Positions 8,779 to 17,778 of a stretch of DNA of 64,000 bases are shown in pieces (the first letter of the stretch is position 1; each line of letters starts with the position of its first letter). The stretch spans positions 4,921,001-4,985,000 of the forward strand of contig CAKNFJ010000001.1 of assembly GCA_930633495.1 (NCBI GenBank). Reading direction: 5' to 3'. The notes under the pieces were generated by a model, which did no database searches, had not been told where the DNA came from, and saw only the letters and a program-made list of their open reading frames with translations. The translations under genes were made by a program, and so were the position numbers. This DNA is from Hyphomicrobiales bacterium. Its GTDB lineage: Bacteria; Pseudomonadota; Alphaproteobacteria; Rhizobiales; Beijerinckiaceae.

Positions 8779-11700
8779 TTACTCGGCGGCGTGGAGCTTG
8801 GGGCCGCGCCCGGAGCGGCTCTCGTCGAAGGGCCCCTCCATCCAGTCGACCGAGCTCATCTTGCGGACCACGACGAACTCGTCGCGGTTCGAACCGACGG
8901 TTCCATAGTAGTTGAAGCCGTAGGAGAGCTGCACGTAGCCGCCGATCATGTGGGTCGGCTTCAGGACGGCGCGGGTGACCGAGTTATGGATGCCGCCGCG
9001 CTGCCCGGTGATGCCGGAGCCGGGCGTATTCACGATCTTCTCCTGCGCATGGTACATCATGCACATGCCGTCCTTGACGCGCTGGGAGACGACCGCCCGC
9101 GCCGAGATGGCACCGTTGATGTTGAAGACGTCGATCCAATCGTTGTCGACGATGCCGGCCTTCTTCGCGTCCCGCTCCGAGATCCAGACCACCGGCCCGC
9201 CGCGATTGAGCGTCAGCATCAGCAGGTTGTCGGAATAGGTGGAGTGGATGCCCCATTTCTGGTGCGGCGTGATGAAGTTCAGCACGATCTCCGGATTGCC
9301 GTTGGCGACCTTGCCCTGGACCGGCGTGATCGTCTTGAGATCGACTGGCGGGCGGTAGACGCAGAAGCCCTCGCCGAAAGCCCGCATCCAGAGATGGTCC
9401 TGGTAGAGCTGCTGACGCCCGGTCAGCGTCCGCCACGGGATCAGCTCGTGGACGTTGGTGTAGCAGGCGTTGTAGCAGACCTTCTCGGATTCCAGCCCCG
9501 ACCAGATCGGCGAGGAGATGATCTTGCGCGGCTGCGCGACGACGTCGCGGAAACGGATCTTCTCGTCCTCCTTCGGCAAGGCGAGATGCTCATGGTCGCG
9601 GCCGGTCGCCTTGCCGAGGCTCTCCCAGGCCTTGACCGCGACCTCGCCATTGGTCTCGGGCGCCAGCATCAGCAGGACCTCGCAGGCGTCGATCGCAGTG
9701 TCGATCCGCGCCAACCCCTTGGTCGGTCCCTCCTCGGCGACGACGCCGTTGAGCTCCTTCAGCAGCTCGACCTCGTGCTCGGTGTTCCAGGCCATGCCCT
9801 TGCCGCCGTTCCCGATCTTGGACATCAGCGGGCCGAGAGAGGTGAAACGCTTGTAGAGATTGGGATAGTCGCGCTCGACGACGGAGACCGCCGGCATGGT
9901 CTTGCCGGGGATCGGGTCAATCTCGCCCTTCTTCCAGTCCTTGACGTCGAAGGGCTGGGCGATCTCGGCGGGCGTGTCGTGCATGATCGGGGTCAGCACC
10001 ACATCCTGCTCGATGCCGAGCACCTCGGGCGCCACTTTCGAGAAGGCGGCGGCGATGCCCTTGTAGATCTCCCAGTCGGTGCGCGACTCCCAGACCGGGT
10101 CCACCGCCGCCGTCAGCGGATGGATGAAGGGGTGCATGTCAGAGGTGTTGAGGTCGTCCTTCTCGTACCAGGTCGCGGTCGGCAGCACGATGTCGGAGTA
10201 GACGCAGGTGGTGGACATGCGGAAGTCGAGCGTGACCAGCAGGTCGAGCTTCCCTTCCGGCGCCTCGTCGTGCCAGACGACCTCGCGCGCCTTCTGGCGG
10301 CCCTGCTCGCCGAGATCCTTGCCGAGCACGCCATGGCTCGTCCCGAGCAGGTGCTTAAGAAAGTACTCGTGTCCCTTGCCGGACGAACCCAGCAGGTTCG
10401 AACGCCAGACGAAGAGGTTGCGCGGCCAGTTCTTCGGGTTGTCCGGGTCCTCGCAGGACATGCGCAGTTCGCCCGATTTCAGGCTCTTCGCGACATAGTC
10501 CTTGGGCTCCAGCCCGGCGGCCTTGGCCTTGGCGGCGAGGCCAAGCGGGTTCTGCTCCAGCTGCGGCGCCGAGGGCAGCCAGCCCATCCGCTCTGCCCGG
10601 ATGTTGTAATCGATGATGGCCCCGTCCCACGGGCCGGCCGGCGCCGTCGGCGAGAGGATCTCCTTCACGTCGAGCGTCTCGTAGCGCCACTGGTCGGTAT
10701 GGGCATAGAAGCAGGAGGTCGAATTTTGTTGCCGGCTCGGCCGGCCCCAGTCGAGCGCGAAGGCGAGCGGAGCCCAGCCCGATTGCGGCCTGAGCTTCTC
10801 CTGGCCCACATAATGCGACCAGCCGCCCCCCGACTGACCGACGCAGCCACACATGACCAGCATGTTGATGGCGCCGCGGTAGTTCATGTCCATGTGGTAC
10901 CAATGGTTCATCGCCGCGCCGATGATGATCATCGAGCGACCATTGGTCTTTTCGGCGTTGCGGGCGAATTCGCGCGCGACCGTGATGATCTGGTCGCGCG
11001 GCACGCCGGTGATCTTCTCGGCCCAGGCCGGAGTATAGGGCACGTCCTCGTCATAGGACTTGGCGACGTTGTCGCCGCCGAAGCGGTCGACGCCGTAATT
11101 GGCCAGGAACAGGTCGTAGACGGTGGCGACCAGCGCCTCGCCTTCGGCGAGCTGCAGCTTCTTCACCGGGACGCGGCGCTCCAGGACGCTCGCATGATCC
11201 GTACCGGTGAAGTGGTCGTGCTCAATATTGCCGAAATAGGGGAAGGCCACGTTCTCGAAGCCGTCGGCGACATCGTAGAGCGAGAGACGCAGATCGACGG
11301 GGGCGCCGTCCGAGCGCTTGGCCTCGAGGTTCCACTTGCCCTTCTCGCCCCAGCGGAAGCCCACGGAGCCGAGCGGCGTCACGAGCTCGCCGCTCGCGGC
11401 ATCGAAGGACAGCGTCTTCCATTCCGGGTTGTTGGCCTCGCCCAGGCCTCCGTCGAGATCACTCGCGCGCAGGAAGCGCTCGGGCACCAGCCGGCCGTCC
11501 TGCTCCACCAGCCGGACCAGCATCGGCATGTCGGTGTAGCGCTTGGCGTAGTCGGTGAAATAGGGGACCTGCCGGTCGACATGGAACTCGCGCAGGATGA
11601 CATGGCCCATCGCCATGCCGAGCGCGGCATCCGTGCCCTGCTTCACCGAGACCCACAGATCGGCGAATTTCGAGGCTTCCGAATAGTCAGGGCAGATCAC

Positions 11701-12534
11701 GACGCTCTTGGCGCCGCGATAGCGCGCCTCCGTGTAGAAGTGCGCGTCGGGCGTGCGGGTCTGGGGCACGTTCGAGCCCCACAGGATGAGGAAGCCGGAA
11801 TTGTACCAGTCGGCCGATTCCGGCACGTCGGTCTGCTCGCCCCAGGTCTGCGGCGAAGCCGGCGGCAGGTCGCAATACCAGTCGTAGAACGACATGCAGA
11901 CGCCGCCGAGCAGCGAGAGATAGCGCGCGCCCGCCGCATAGGAGACCATCGACATCGCCGGGATCGGCGAGAAGCCGAAGACGCGGTCGGGGCCGTAGGT
12001 CTTCGTCGTATAAGCGTTGGCCGCCCCGATGATCTCGTTGACCTCGTCCCAGCTTGCCCGCACGAGGCCGCCATGACCGCGCCTGGTGGTGTAGGCCGCG
12101 CGCTTCTGCGGGTTCTCGACGATCGAGGCCCAGGCCGCGACCGGCGTCATCAGCACGCGCGCCTCGCGCCAGAGCTTGAGTAGCCGTGAGCGGATCAGCG
12201 GATATTTCACCCGGTTGGCCGAGTAGAGATACCAGGAATAGGAGGCGCCGCGGGCGCAGCCGCGCGGTTCATGGTTGGGCAGTTCGGGCCGGGTGCGCGG
12301 ATAGTCGGTCTGCTGCGTCTCCCAGGTGACGATCCCGCCCTTGACGTAGACCTTCCACGAGCAGGAGCCGGTGCAGTTCACGCCATGGGTCGAGCGCACG
12401 ATCTTGTCGTGCTGCCAGCGTTTACGGTAGCCGTCCTCCCAGCGCCGGTCCTCGTTGGTGGTGATGCCGTGGCCGTCCGAGAAATCGTCGACGACCCGGT
12501 TGAAGAAGGTCAGTCGGTCGAGAAAGTGGCTCAT
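8779..12534 (-). CDS. narG: respiratory nitrate reductase alpha subunit NarG
   Basis: NarG holds the bis-MGD molybdenum site and reduces nitrate to nitrite with quinol-derived electrons. The 1251-residue length is typical. The FS0 cluster ligands fall at the same numbers as in the E. coli enzyme (H50, C54, C58, C93), and D222 in the YCDLPPASP segment matches the molybdenum-ligating Asp. No twin-arginine signal is seen, as expected for the cytoplasm-facing membrane-bound enzyme. The start has AAAGGAC 7 nt upstream. A 157-nt gap with a hairpin separates it from narK. Confidence 0.98.
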   Translation of the reverse strand: MSHFLDRLTFFNRVVDDFSDGHGITTNEDRRWEDGYRKRWQHDKIVRSTHGVNCTGSCSWKVYVKGGIVTWETQQTDYPRTRPELPNHEPRGCARGASYSWYLYSANRVKYPLIRSRLLKLWREARVLMTPVAAWASIVENPQKRAAYTTRRGHGGLVRASWDEVNEIIGAANAYTTKTYGPDRVFGFSPIPAMSMVSYAAGARYLSLLGGVCMSFYDWYCDLPPASPQTWGEQTDVPESADWYNSGFLILWGSNVPQTRTPDAHFYTEARYRGAKSVVICPDYSEASKFADLWVSVKQGTDAALGMAMGHVILREFHVDRQVPYFTDYAKRYTDMPMLVRLVEQDGRLVPERFLRASDLDGGLGEANNPEWKTLSFDAASGELVTPLGSVGFRWGEKGKWNLEAKRSDGAPVDLRLSLYDVADGFENVAFPYFGNIEHDHFTGTDHASVLERRVPVKKLQLAEGEALVATVYDLFLANYGVDRFGGDNVAKSYDEDVPYTPAWAEKITGVPRDQIITVAREFARNAEKTNGRSMIIIGAAMNHWYHMDMNYRGAINMLVMCGCVGQSGGGWSHYVGQEKLRPQSGWAPLAFALDWGRPSRQQNSTSCFYAHTDQWRYETLDVKEILSPTAPAGPWDGAIIDYNIRAERMGWLPSAPQLEQNPLGLAAKAKAAGLEPKDYVAKSLKSGELRMSCEDPDNPKNWPRNLFVWRSNLLGSSGKGHEYFLKHLLGTSHGVLGKDLGEQGRQKAREVVWHDEAPEGKLDLLVTLDFRMSTTCVYSDIVLPTATWYEKDDLNTSDMHPFIHPLTAAVDPVWESRTDWEIYKGIAAAFSKVAPEVLGIEQDVVLTPIMHDTPAEIAQPFDVKDWKKGEIDPIPGKTMPAVSVVERDYPNLYKRFTSLGPLMSKIGNGGKGMAWNTEHEVELLKELNGVVAEEGPTKGLARIDTAIDACEVLLMLAPETNGEVAVKAWESLGKATGRDHEHLALPKEDEKIRFRDVVAQPRKIISSPIWSGLESEKVCYNACYTNVHELIPWRTLTGRQQLYQDHLWMRAFGEGFCVYRPPVDLKTITPVQGKVANGNPEIVLNFITPHQKWGIHSTYSDNLLMLTLNRGGPVVWISERDAKKAGIVDNDWIDVFNINGAISARAVVSQRVKDGMCMMYHAQEKIVNTPGSGITGQRGGIHNSVTRAVLKPTHMIGGYVQLSYGFNYYGTVGSNRDEFVVVRKMSSVDWMEGPFDESRSGRGPKLHAAE

Positions 12535-12660
12535 CTCAAGTCCTTTCGGCCTCAGGCGCGAAGCCGTCCTCTGGAGCGAGGGAACGCTGGTACAGGTGGT
12601 AGCCGGACAAGCCCCCAGGGCCCATTTAGAGCTTTTCCTAAGTAGTCTTCCGGAGGCCCA

Positions 12661-12681
12661 GGCCTGGTTACAGCCCAGGCC
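12661..12681 (-). terminator. hairpin between narK and narG
   Basis: A 7-bp stem (GGCCTGG / CCAGGCC, 7-nt loop) lies just after the narK stop and before narG. There is no U-tract, so it is more likely a weak attenuator or an RNA-stabilising hairpin that lets narG and narK differ in expression than a full terminator. Confidence 0.4.
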
Positions 12682-12691
12682 TCCGCGGAGT

Positions 12692-15430
12692 TCAGCCGGC
12701 CGCCCGGGCCGCGATCACGCTGGCGGAGCGGCCGCGCTCGATATCCCAGAGCAGGCCGCCGCGACGCGTGTAGACCGCCCAGGTCATGAGCACGCATGTG
12801 ACGTAGAAGCCGAGGAAGCCGTAGAGCGCCGCCTCGATGCCGCCGGTAGCCGCAAGCGAGGAGCCGTAGGCCTTGGGGATGAAGAAGGCGCCATAGGCTG
12901 CGACCGCCGAGGTGAAGCCGATGATCGCCGCCGATTCCTTCTCGGCCTGCTTGACCTGCTCGCCGGGGGGGAGTTGCGGTTCAAGCTGCGGGATCTCCTT
13001 GCGCATGATCGCCGGGATCATCTGGAAGGTCGAGGCGTTGCCGACGCCCGTCGCGAAGAACAGCACCAGGAAGCTGGTGAAGAAGATCGGGAAGCTGTGC
13101 TGCGACAGTCCGTAGAGGACGCCGCCGACGCCGGCCATCATCAGGATGAAGACCCAGAGCGTCACCCGCCCGCCGCCGAAGCGATCGGCGATCCAGCCGG
13201 TGAAGGAGCGCGAGAGCGCGCCGACCAGCGGGCCGAGAAAGGCGAGCTGCAGGGCGTTGATCTCCGGGAACTGCGTCTTGGTGACGAGCGGGAACGCGGC
13301 GGAGTAGCCGATGAAGGAGCCGAAGGTGCCGGTATAGAGCCAGCACATGATCCAGTTGTGCCGGCGCCGGAAGATCACCGCCTGCTCGGAGAAGGAAGCC
13401 TTCATCGAGGCGATGTCGTTCATGCCGAACCAGGCGGCGAAAGCGGACGCCGCGATGAAGGGCACCCAGATGAAGCCGGCGTTCTGCAGCCAGAGCTGGC
13501 TCGTCCTGCCCGCCTCGGTCGAGAGCTGCGGCTCGCCGCCGAGCGAGCCGAACACGCCGGCGGTGATGACGAGCGGGATCACGAACTGGACCACGCTGAC
13601 GCCAAGATTGCCGAGCCCGGCATTGAGCGCGAGCGCGTTGCCCTTCTCGGATTTCGGGAAGAAGAACGAGATGTTGGCCATGGAGGAAGCAAAGTTGCCG
13701 CCGCCCAGGCCGCAAAGCAGCGCGAGCCCGAGGAAGACGACATAGGGCGTGCCAGGATCGCGCACCGCATAGCCGATACCCACCGCCGGCAGCATCAGCG
13801 ACCAGGTTGCGACCGTGGTCCACAGCCGCCCTCCGAAGATCGGCGGCATGAAGGCGTAGAACACGCGCAGCGTCGCGCCTGACAGGCCCGGGAGCGCCGC
13901 CAGCCAGAAGAGCTCGTCCGTACTGAACTTGAAGCCCACGGTCGGCAGCTTCGCCACGACGACCGACCACACCATCCAGACCGCGAAGGAGAGTAGCAGG
14001 CTGGGGATCGAGATGTAGAGGTTGCGGCGGGCGACGGCGCGCCCGCTCCGCTCCCAGAACTGCGAGTCTTCCGGGCGCCAGTCCTGCAACGTCTTACCGG
14101 TCAGAGCGTCGGCGATCTCCGGCGAATGGATCGGCTGCATCTCGGGCAGCTGCGGCAGCCTGGCCAGTTCCTTGCCGGCAACGCCTTCCTCCATGGTGCG
14201 GACGGCCGTGTGCATCCAGACGAGGGAGACCGTCACGATCAGGAAGAGCAGCATGAAGCAGCTCGTCCAGATACCGGTCAGGTCATTGAGCACGCCGAAG
14301 GCGATCGGCAGGATGAAGCCGCCGAGGCCGCCGATCATGCCGACGAGGCCGCCGACCGCGCCGACATTCTGCGGATAATAGACCGGGATATGCTTGAATA
14401 CGGCCGCCTTGCCGAGGCTCATGAAGAAGCCGAGCGTAAAGACGAGGCCAATGAAGACCGGCAGGCTGACCTCGGTGTGGAAGGCGATCGGCCCGGAGAT
14501 GCCCTTCACGACATAATCGGTCGGCGGATAGCTCAGGAGGAAGGTGCAGCCGATCGAGACCAGGAAGGTCCAGTACATGACGCGCCTTGCGCCGTACTTG
14601 TCCGAGAGATGGCCGCCATAGGCGCGGAAGACCGAGGCCGGAACCGAATAGAAGGCGGCGATCATGCCCGCAGCCTTGATATCGAGCCCGTAGACGCCGA
14701 TCAGATATTGCGGCAGCCACAGCGATAGCGCGACGAAGGCGCCGAAGACGAAGAAGTAGTAGAGCGAGAAGCGCCAGACCTGGGCGTTCTTGAGCGGCTC
14801 AAGTTCCAGCCAGGCGCTTTTCGGCCGCTCGCCGGTGCGCCGCCGCTCGACGATGACGGGGTCGTCCGCGGTTCCCAACCAGAACAGCACGGCCATGACG
14901 ACGAGCCCGGCCGCCCAGATCTGCGCCACGCTCTGCCAGCCATAGGCGATGAGCACGAAGGGCGCGACGAACTTGGTCACCGCCGCACCGACATTGCCCG
15001 CCCCAAAGATGCCGAGCGCCGTCCCCTGCTTGCCGGCGGGATACCAGCGCGAGACATAGGCGACGCCGACTGCGAAGGAGCCGCCTGCGATGCCGACGCC
15101 GAGTGCGGCGAGCAGCATCTGCGGGTAGGTTTGTGCGTAGGACAGCAGGAAGGTCGCCCCTGCACCAGCGAGCATGACCAGCGAGAAGATCCGCCGCCCG
15201 CCGTAGTAGTCGGTCCAGATGCCCAGCACGACGCGGATGAGCGAACCCGTCAGGATCGGCGTTCCGACGAGCAGGCCGAACTGGGTCTCGCTCAGCCCGA
15301 GCTCCTGTTTGATCCGGATGCCGATGATCGAGAAGATCGTCCAGACTGCGAAGCAAGTGGTGAAGGCGATGGTCGAGAGCCACAAGGCCCGCCCCTGTTC
15401 GCCCTTGGACACGGGAATATGGGTTTCCAT
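12692..15430 (-). CDS. narK: NarK1-NarK2 fused nitrate/nitrite transporter
   Basis: This 912-residue protein joins two complete 12-helix major facilitator domains. The N-terminal half has NarK1 features (nitrate/proton symport; nitrate signature with AGNVGAAVTKF). A linker of about 70 polar residues follows, and the C-terminal half has NarK2 features (nitrate/nitrite exchange; CGLGGGNFASSMANISFFFP). Such fusions are known from Paracoccus. The ATG at 15430 is preferred because GAGG lies about 10 nt upstream, while the longer frame would translate through the FNR box. It is the first gene of the nar operon. Confidence 0.95.
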   Translation of the reverse strand: METHIPVSKGEQGRALWLSTIAFTTCFAVWTIFSIIGIRIKQELGLSETQFGLLVGTPILTGSLIRVVLGIWTDYYGGRRIFSLVMLAGAGATFLLSYAQTYPQMLLAALGVGIAGGSFAVGVAYVSRWYPAGKQGTALGIFGAGNVGAAVTKFVAPFVLIAYGWQSVAQIWAAGLVVMAVLFWLGTADDPVIVERRRTGERPKSAWLELEPLKNAQVWRFSLYYFFVFGAFVALSLWLPQYLIGVYGLDIKAAGMIAAFYSVPASVFRAYGGHLSDKYGARRVMYWTFLVSIGCTFLLSYPPTDYVVKGISGPIAFHTEVSLPVFIGLVFTLGFFMSLGKAAVFKHIPVYYPQNVGAVGGLVGMIGGLGGFILPIAFGVLNDLTGIWTSCFMLLFLIVTVSLVWMHTAVRTMEEGVAGKELARLPQLPEMQPIHSPEIADALTGKTLQDWRPEDSQFWERSGRAVARRNLYISIPSLLLSFAVWMVWSVVVAKLPTVGFKFSTDELFWLAALPGLSGATLRVFYAFMPPIFGGRLWTTVATWSLMLPAVGIGYAVRDPGTPYVVFLGLALLCGLGGGNFASSMANISFFFPKSEKGNALALNAGLGNLGVSVVQFVIPLVITAGVFGSLGGEPQLSTEAGRTSQLWLQNAGFIWVPFIAASAFAAWFGMNDIASMKASFSEQAVIFRRRHNWIMCWLYTGTFGSFIGYSAAFPLVTKTQFPEINALQLAFLGPLVGALSRSFTGWIADRFGGGRVTLWVFILMMAGVGGVLYGLSQHSFPIFFTSFLVLFFATGVGNASTFQMIPAIMRKEIPQLEPQLPPGEQVKQAEKESAAIIGFTSAVAAYGAFFIPKAYGSSLAATGGIEAALYGFLGFYVTCVLMTWAVYTRRGGLLWDIERGRSASVIAARAAG

Positions 15431-15497
15431 GATCGCAGCCTCATTCGGCAACATGCGTGATTGCCGCGAGCCAACACTGGAATCTTCTGTGTCGTAC

Positions 15498-15511
15498 TTG
15501 ATCCAAATCAA
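15498..15511 (-). promoter_or_regulatory. FNR/Anr-type box upstream of narK
   Basis: The 14-bp sequence TTGATCCAAATCAA is a perfect match to the TTGAT-N4-ATCAA consensus of FNR/FnrN/Anr/FixK-type regulators. Its centre is about 74 bp before the narK ATG. Placed at -41.5 it would give a leader of roughly 30 nt. It predicts oxygen-dependent induction of the whole narK-to-DUF2478 operon. Confidence 0.85.
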
Positions 15512-15604
15512 GCAGAGTCGGGAATTGGCGGGGCCTCGTGTTCGCGCTTAAGGGAAAGCACGGAGAGAGCTGCGCGAATGTCTATGTCCGCTGCCGGCCG
15601 AGTT

Positions 15605-15790
15605 TCATGCTTTGATGACGTACTTATCAACTAAATCGACGGTCTGGACCTTGACTTCAGCCCATTCGCACGGAGGCGTATTTCTTTCCGCCTTGGCGCC
15701 ACGCAAGGCGAGATAGAGGCGTTTCCCTGCGGCGTCGCCGACCGCGAACCGGCCGCAATTTTCACGGCGTGCCGCGATTTTGCGCTCCTG
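15605..15790 (-). pseudogene. C-terminal protein fragment, unrecognised
   Basis: The minus strand between about 15790 and the TGA at 15605-15607 has an open frame of around 60 codons with protein-like composition (…GKRLYLALRGAKAER… and ending in YVIKA), but no ATG start and no visible upstream continuation. It may be the tail of a decayed gene at the border of the accessory region. I do not recognise the family. Confidence 0.25.
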
Positions 15791-16000
15791 CTCCCGATTG
15801 CGTGCGCGGCATGGATGCCTTCGAGTACGCGAGGAACGGGATGACGCTATCGCAGTTCAGGCTGGCCTACATGCGTTCCAGAACGTATTGCGCTTTGGTT
15901 ATCGCTTCCAGCGTGCTCAAGGTCCGGGAGAAGCCACCGAAGTCAAATTGCCGCGGAAAGATCGGAGGGAACTGCGCCGGTCCCGCCGCCGTTCCGCGGC
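15791..16000. other. gene-poor stretch beside the nar operon
   Basis: Together with 15512-15790 this region separates narK from the LysE gene. Apart from the FNR box and the fragment just described, I see no gene, repeat or RNA in it. Base composition is visibly less GC-rich than the nar operon, in keeping with the start of accessory DNA. Confidence 0.5.
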
Positions 16001-16582
16001 TCATCCGGCAATCGTGCGTCCTGCTAAAATCGCGGCGTAGACTCCAAGCGCGAAAGCGGAACCGCGTGGCAACAAGGTCTTTGATCTGTTTCGGAACGCT
16101 ACGCCCAGCACCCCTCCGGCGATGATCCAGACGGATTCAACCAGCGGCGTTATGACGGCCAAGGTCAGCAAGATCGGAAGCGCGAGCTGCATTTCGCTCG
16201 CCCATCCCACGGGCAGCAATACGAATGCGATCAGTAGGTTTTTCGGATTGAGAAAAGTCGTGACGGCAACGTCTCTTCCGGTGACGACGCGCCTTCCAGG
16301 CGGCGTCCGCCGAGGCTCCCACAGGCGCGCTGCCATGTAGGCCAGATAGCCACATCCGAAAATCTGGACAGCCGCTCGGATCGCCGGAAACGCATCGACG
16401 AGCGGGCGAAACAGGACGCCAAGTAGCAACGTTGCACCTAAATATGCGGCGACTGCCGCCCACATGAGACGAAGCGCGGAGCGAATTCCCATCGTAGCGC
16501 CCGCGAGGGCGAGCAAGGTATTTGTCTGCCCCGGTGTAGCCATGACGAGGACAAGAGCGAAAACATAGCCGCTGAAGGACAT
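16001..16582 (-). CDS. LysE family exporter
   Basis: This 193-residue inner-membrane protein belongs to the LysE/RhtB family, which exports amino acids and related small molecules. It has about six hydrophobic segments, the N-terminal MATPGQTNTLLALAG region typical of the family and the FLNPKNLL motif. The ATG at 16582 (MSFSGYVF) fits family starts better than the longer frame from 16630, which would begin inside transposase debris. Its substrate cannot be told. It lies next to IS remnants and may be part of the accessory DNA. Confidence 0.8.
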   Translation of the reverse strand: MSFSGYVFALVLVMATPGQTNTLLALAGATMGIRSALRLMWAAVAAYLGATLLLGVLFRPLVDAFPAIRAAVQIFGCGYLAYMAARLWEPRRTPPGRRVVTGRDVAVTTFLNPKNLLIAFVLLPVGWASEMQLALPILLTLAVITPLVESVWIIAGGVLGVAFRNRSKTLLPRGSAFALGVYAAILAGRTIAG

Positions 16583-16639
16583 GGTTCGCAGGTAAACGGG
16601 CTGGGTAGCTTGCACTTTGCGCTGAATCAAACAGTGAAA

Positions 16640-16973
16640 CTCTTTCGCAAACGAGGTATCCGAATACGGTCGGTGCCGTGCTCGACGATGGTTGCGAAGG
16701 CGGCAATCTGATCGCGCGAAAGTCGCGGCGCATGGTCCCTCCCGCGGATGCCCTTCAGCTCATCGGGACCGTGCGTGTTGAAGCGATGGACCCAGTTACG
16801 CAATGTCGGACGGTCATGCCGCCAATAAGGGCGGTCGCATCCCGATTCATCCTATCCAGCGCCACCGCCAACGAAAGCAGCCGTCGGCTCTGGTTCGCGT
16901 GGTGCGAGCTTGCCGAAAAGCGACGAAGGGTGGAAGCGCTAAAATTGGCTCTCAGCGGCACGGCGGCGGGCAT
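16640..16973 (-). pseudogene. IS630-family transposase N-terminal remnant
   Basis: On the minus strand from 16973 a frame encodes an IS630-type helix-turn-helix start (MPAAVPLRANFSASTLRRF, then NQSRRLLSLAVALDRM and ATALIGGM). It then loses frame near 16810, and the continuation (RNWVHRFNTHGPDELKG and IVEHGTDRI) is read in the next frame. The catalytic DDE part is missing. This is a truncated, frameshifted transposase; its end lies right beside the LysE gene start. Confidence 0.7.
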
Positions 16974-17196
16974 GGCGCGAATCCTCCTCGCACCAAAGGA
17001 AACACCGCAATCGCTGCCCGGCTACCCTTTTGAGTCAAAGCCGGAGGTCGTTGGTATTAGTTGCGCCCCGACAAACAGATTGCGGCAGGTCTTTCGTATA
17101 GGAATCTGATGATTATTACTCCGATCGATGCCCATGGCGCCTGTCGCGCAGCATGGGGCCGACTTGGAAAGCGTGAAACTCGATGAGTGCAACGTC
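16974..17196. other. intergenic, nothing recognised
   Basis: This stretch between the IS630 remnant and the DGC gene holds no convincing ORF, repeat or promoter that I can name; in particular I find no second FNR box. Confidence 0.4.
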
Positions 17197-17610
17197 ATGA
17201 AGCAAAAGAAGGATCTGCCTCTGGTCTATTCCTGTTCTGGCTGCTCCAGTGCGGCTCAGCTGGCGAACCATGTGGCAATCAGGATGGACCGCGCCGGTCA
17301 TGCCGAGATGTCGTGCATCGCGGGTGTTGGCGGTGACGTCCCGTCGTTGGTCCGCGTTGCGAAATCCGGCCGGCCGATCATCGCGATCGACGGCTGTATC
17401 CTCGCTTGTGTCAAGCACTCACTTGGTCGGCATGGCGTCGTCCCGACTGTATACCATGAGTTGAGCAGACTCGGGGTCAGGAAACGCTATGGCACGGACT
17501 TCGACTCTGATGATGCGACCAGGGTGTTTGATCAAATTACAGGCTCTCTACCGCTATCTGCCGATTCCGACGAAGTCGCCCTTCGCTTCCGAGATAATGG
17601 CGCACCCTGA
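17197..17610 (+). CDS. DGC-domain putative zinc-binding protein
   Basis: This 137-residue cytoplasmic protein matches the DGC family, named for its conserved Asp-Gly-Cys. Cysteines C13 and C16 (YSCSGCS), C40 (MSCIAG) and C67/C71 in AIDGCILAC are placed as in the family and are thought to bind metal. Function is unknown. The start MKQKKDLPL is chosen over an ATG at 17128 because the conserved domain begins there. The last 15 or so residues run into what looks like an IS21-type end, so the natural C-terminus may have been replaced. Confidence 0.7.
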   Translation: MKQKKDLPLVYSCSGCSSAAQLANHVAIRMDRAGHAEMSCIAGVGGDVPSLVRVAKSGRPIIAIDGCILACVKHSLGRHGVVPTVYHELSRLGVRKRYGTDFDSDDATRVFDQITGSLPLSADSDEVALRFRDNGAP

Positions 17611-17627
17611 TTCTGAGATGATGTCGC
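17588..17627. mobile_element. possible IS21-family terminal repeats (remnant)
   Basis: Two imperfect direct repeats of 17 bp (TTCCGAGATAATGGCGC at 17588 and TTCTGAGATGATGTCGC at 17611; 14 of 17 identical) lie 23 bp apart. Tandem sequences of the GAGATNATGNCGC kind are seen inside the ends of IS21-type elements, where transposase binds. No istA or istB gene is present, so this would be a solitary decayed end. Confidence 0.4.
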
Positions 17628-17682
17628 CCCCCGTATCGGCAAGCGCGGCGCATCCTGAAAAGCTTCACGTTGAAAGGCGCAT

Positions 17683-17698
17683 TCAAGCTGTAGCTTGA
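17683..17698. promoter_or_regulatory. palindromic operator candidate of the HTH gene
   Basis: A perfect 16-bp palindrome, TCAAGCTGTAGCTTGA, lies about 80 bp before the HTH gene that follows. A near-identical palindrome (TCAGGCTGTAGCCTGA, 14 of 16 positions) stands in front of the related HTH gene at 35165. The shared site next to related regulators suggests autoregulation. A second small inverted repeat (ATTCC-ATA-GGAAT, 17705-17717) follows. Confidence 0.55.
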
Positions 17699-17778
17699 GC
17701 CTGAATTCCATAGGAATGGGGCACGCCATCGGTCATTATCGCATGAGCGCCATCTGTATACGTCAGGATTATGCTCCG

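Noticed and set aside
7384..12183. Very long open frame on the plus strand antisense to narH and narG (about 1600 codons)
   Set aside because: It mirrors the codon structure of the real genes on the other strand; composition is typical of a GC-rich shadow and no family features appear.
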